In this document: piece after piece, positions 5,390-5,561 of the stretch
Position numbering within the stretch: position 1 is the first letter of the stretch
Layout: every line of letters starts with the position of its first letter
DNA from: Rubrobacter sp.
GTDB taxonomy: Bacteria > Actinomycetota > Rubrobacteria > Rubrobacterales > Rubrobacteraceae
Reading direction: 5' to 3'
Assembly: GCA_013815575.1 (NCBI GenBank)
Contig: JACDFX010000158.1
Location: 1 to 5,561 of the forward strand
Length of the DNA: 5,561 nucleotides
Program-made: the position numbers and the translations under genes
The notes under the pieces: model-generated
Told to the model about the DNA's origin: nothing
What the model saw: the letters and a program-made list of their open reading frames with translations, nothing else
The model's database searches: none

Positions 5390-5561
5390 GTGGCGCCGGT
5401 AAGCGACAACGAGGAGAGATCTACGGCCAGCGGCGGTTTGAGGGGGCTCCTCGATGGGCGGCGACCGCTGCTTGGCGCGGCCTTCCTCGGCGGGTACGCG
5501 TGGTCCACTTTCGCGCCAGGCTCTTTCGGGGCGGCGCTCTTTCTGGGGGTGGGTACGGTAC
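5390..5561 (+). CDS. Unidentified protein with hydrophobic N-terminal segment (partial, runs off right edge)
   Basis: An open frame from GTG 5390 gives 57 complete codons to the edge; an in-frame TAG at 5360-5362 limits any upstream extension, and no other usual start codon lies between. The first 26 residues are polar and charged (beginning MAPVSDNEERSTASGG). They are followed by a hydrophobic stretch, LLGAAFLGGYAW (27-38), and, after a Pro-Gly turn, GAALFLGVGTV (47-57). That pattern suggests a membrane protein whose first one or two transmembrane helices start here. I do not recognise the family. GAGGG at 5374-5378 is 11 nt from the GTG; the closer GGAGAG directly abuts the start, so the initiation codon is uncertain and TTG 5438 is an alternative. 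The gene is divergent from the sugar dehydrogenase gene. Confidence 0.5.
   Translation, partial: MAPVSDNEERSTASGGLRGLLDGRRPLLGAAFLGGYAWSTFAPGSFGAALFLGVGTV

Noticed and set aside
1..5561. CRISPR arrays, tRNA or rRNA genes, insertion sequences and attachment sites
   Set aside because: No spaced direct repeats, tRNA cloverleaf signatures, transposase motifs or flanking terminal repeats were seen; nearly all of the window is explained by the protein genes.

Overview
This is a high-GC window with tightly packed genes. It reads as chromosomal DNA of a high-GC bacterium. Alternative start codons (TTG, GTG), strong G/C third-position bias and the gene repertoire suggest an actinomycete-like organism; a Rubrobacter-type host would fit, but this is inference and no rRNA or marker gene is present to prove it.

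Left part (1-2816, + strand): a bacterial RNA-repair cassette. The window opens inside the last 87 codons of Hen1, the 3'-terminal RNA ribose 2'-O-methyltransferase. This overlaps by 8 nt a complete 852-codon Pnkp, the three-domain end-healing and end-sealing enzyme (5'-OH kinase, 2',3'-phosphatase, RNA-ligase-like adenylyltransferase). Every catalytic signature I can check in Pnkp is intact. In characterised Pnkp/Hen1 systems the two proteins form one complex that repairs RNAs, notably tRNAs, cut by ribotoxins. Hen1 marks the repaired junction with a 2'-O-methyl group so that it resists being cut again. This is the most distinctive biology in the window.

Middle (2817-4035, + strand): a 101-nt gap holds a small hairpin at the pnkp stop codon and a possible promoter. 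It is followed by a crotonase-superfamily protein resembling ECHDC3 and, 8 nt after that, a short ClpS-like protein. The spacing suggests these two are cotranscribed. Both look like divergent members of well-known families. The crotonase lacks both catalytic glutamates of enoyl-CoA hydratase. The ClpS-like protein keeps the fold signature but lacks several residues of the canonical N-degron pocket.

Right part (4038-5561): on the minus strand, ending 2 nt from the ClpS-like gene, lies a complete secreted lipoprotein of the PQQ-dependent sugar (glucose/sorbosone) dehydrogenase family. A 137-nt divergent intergenic region with a local AT-rich patch carries a perfect TATAAT for this gene and an inverted repeat. 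It then leads into the start of an unidentified, probably membrane-associated + strand gene that runs off the right edge.
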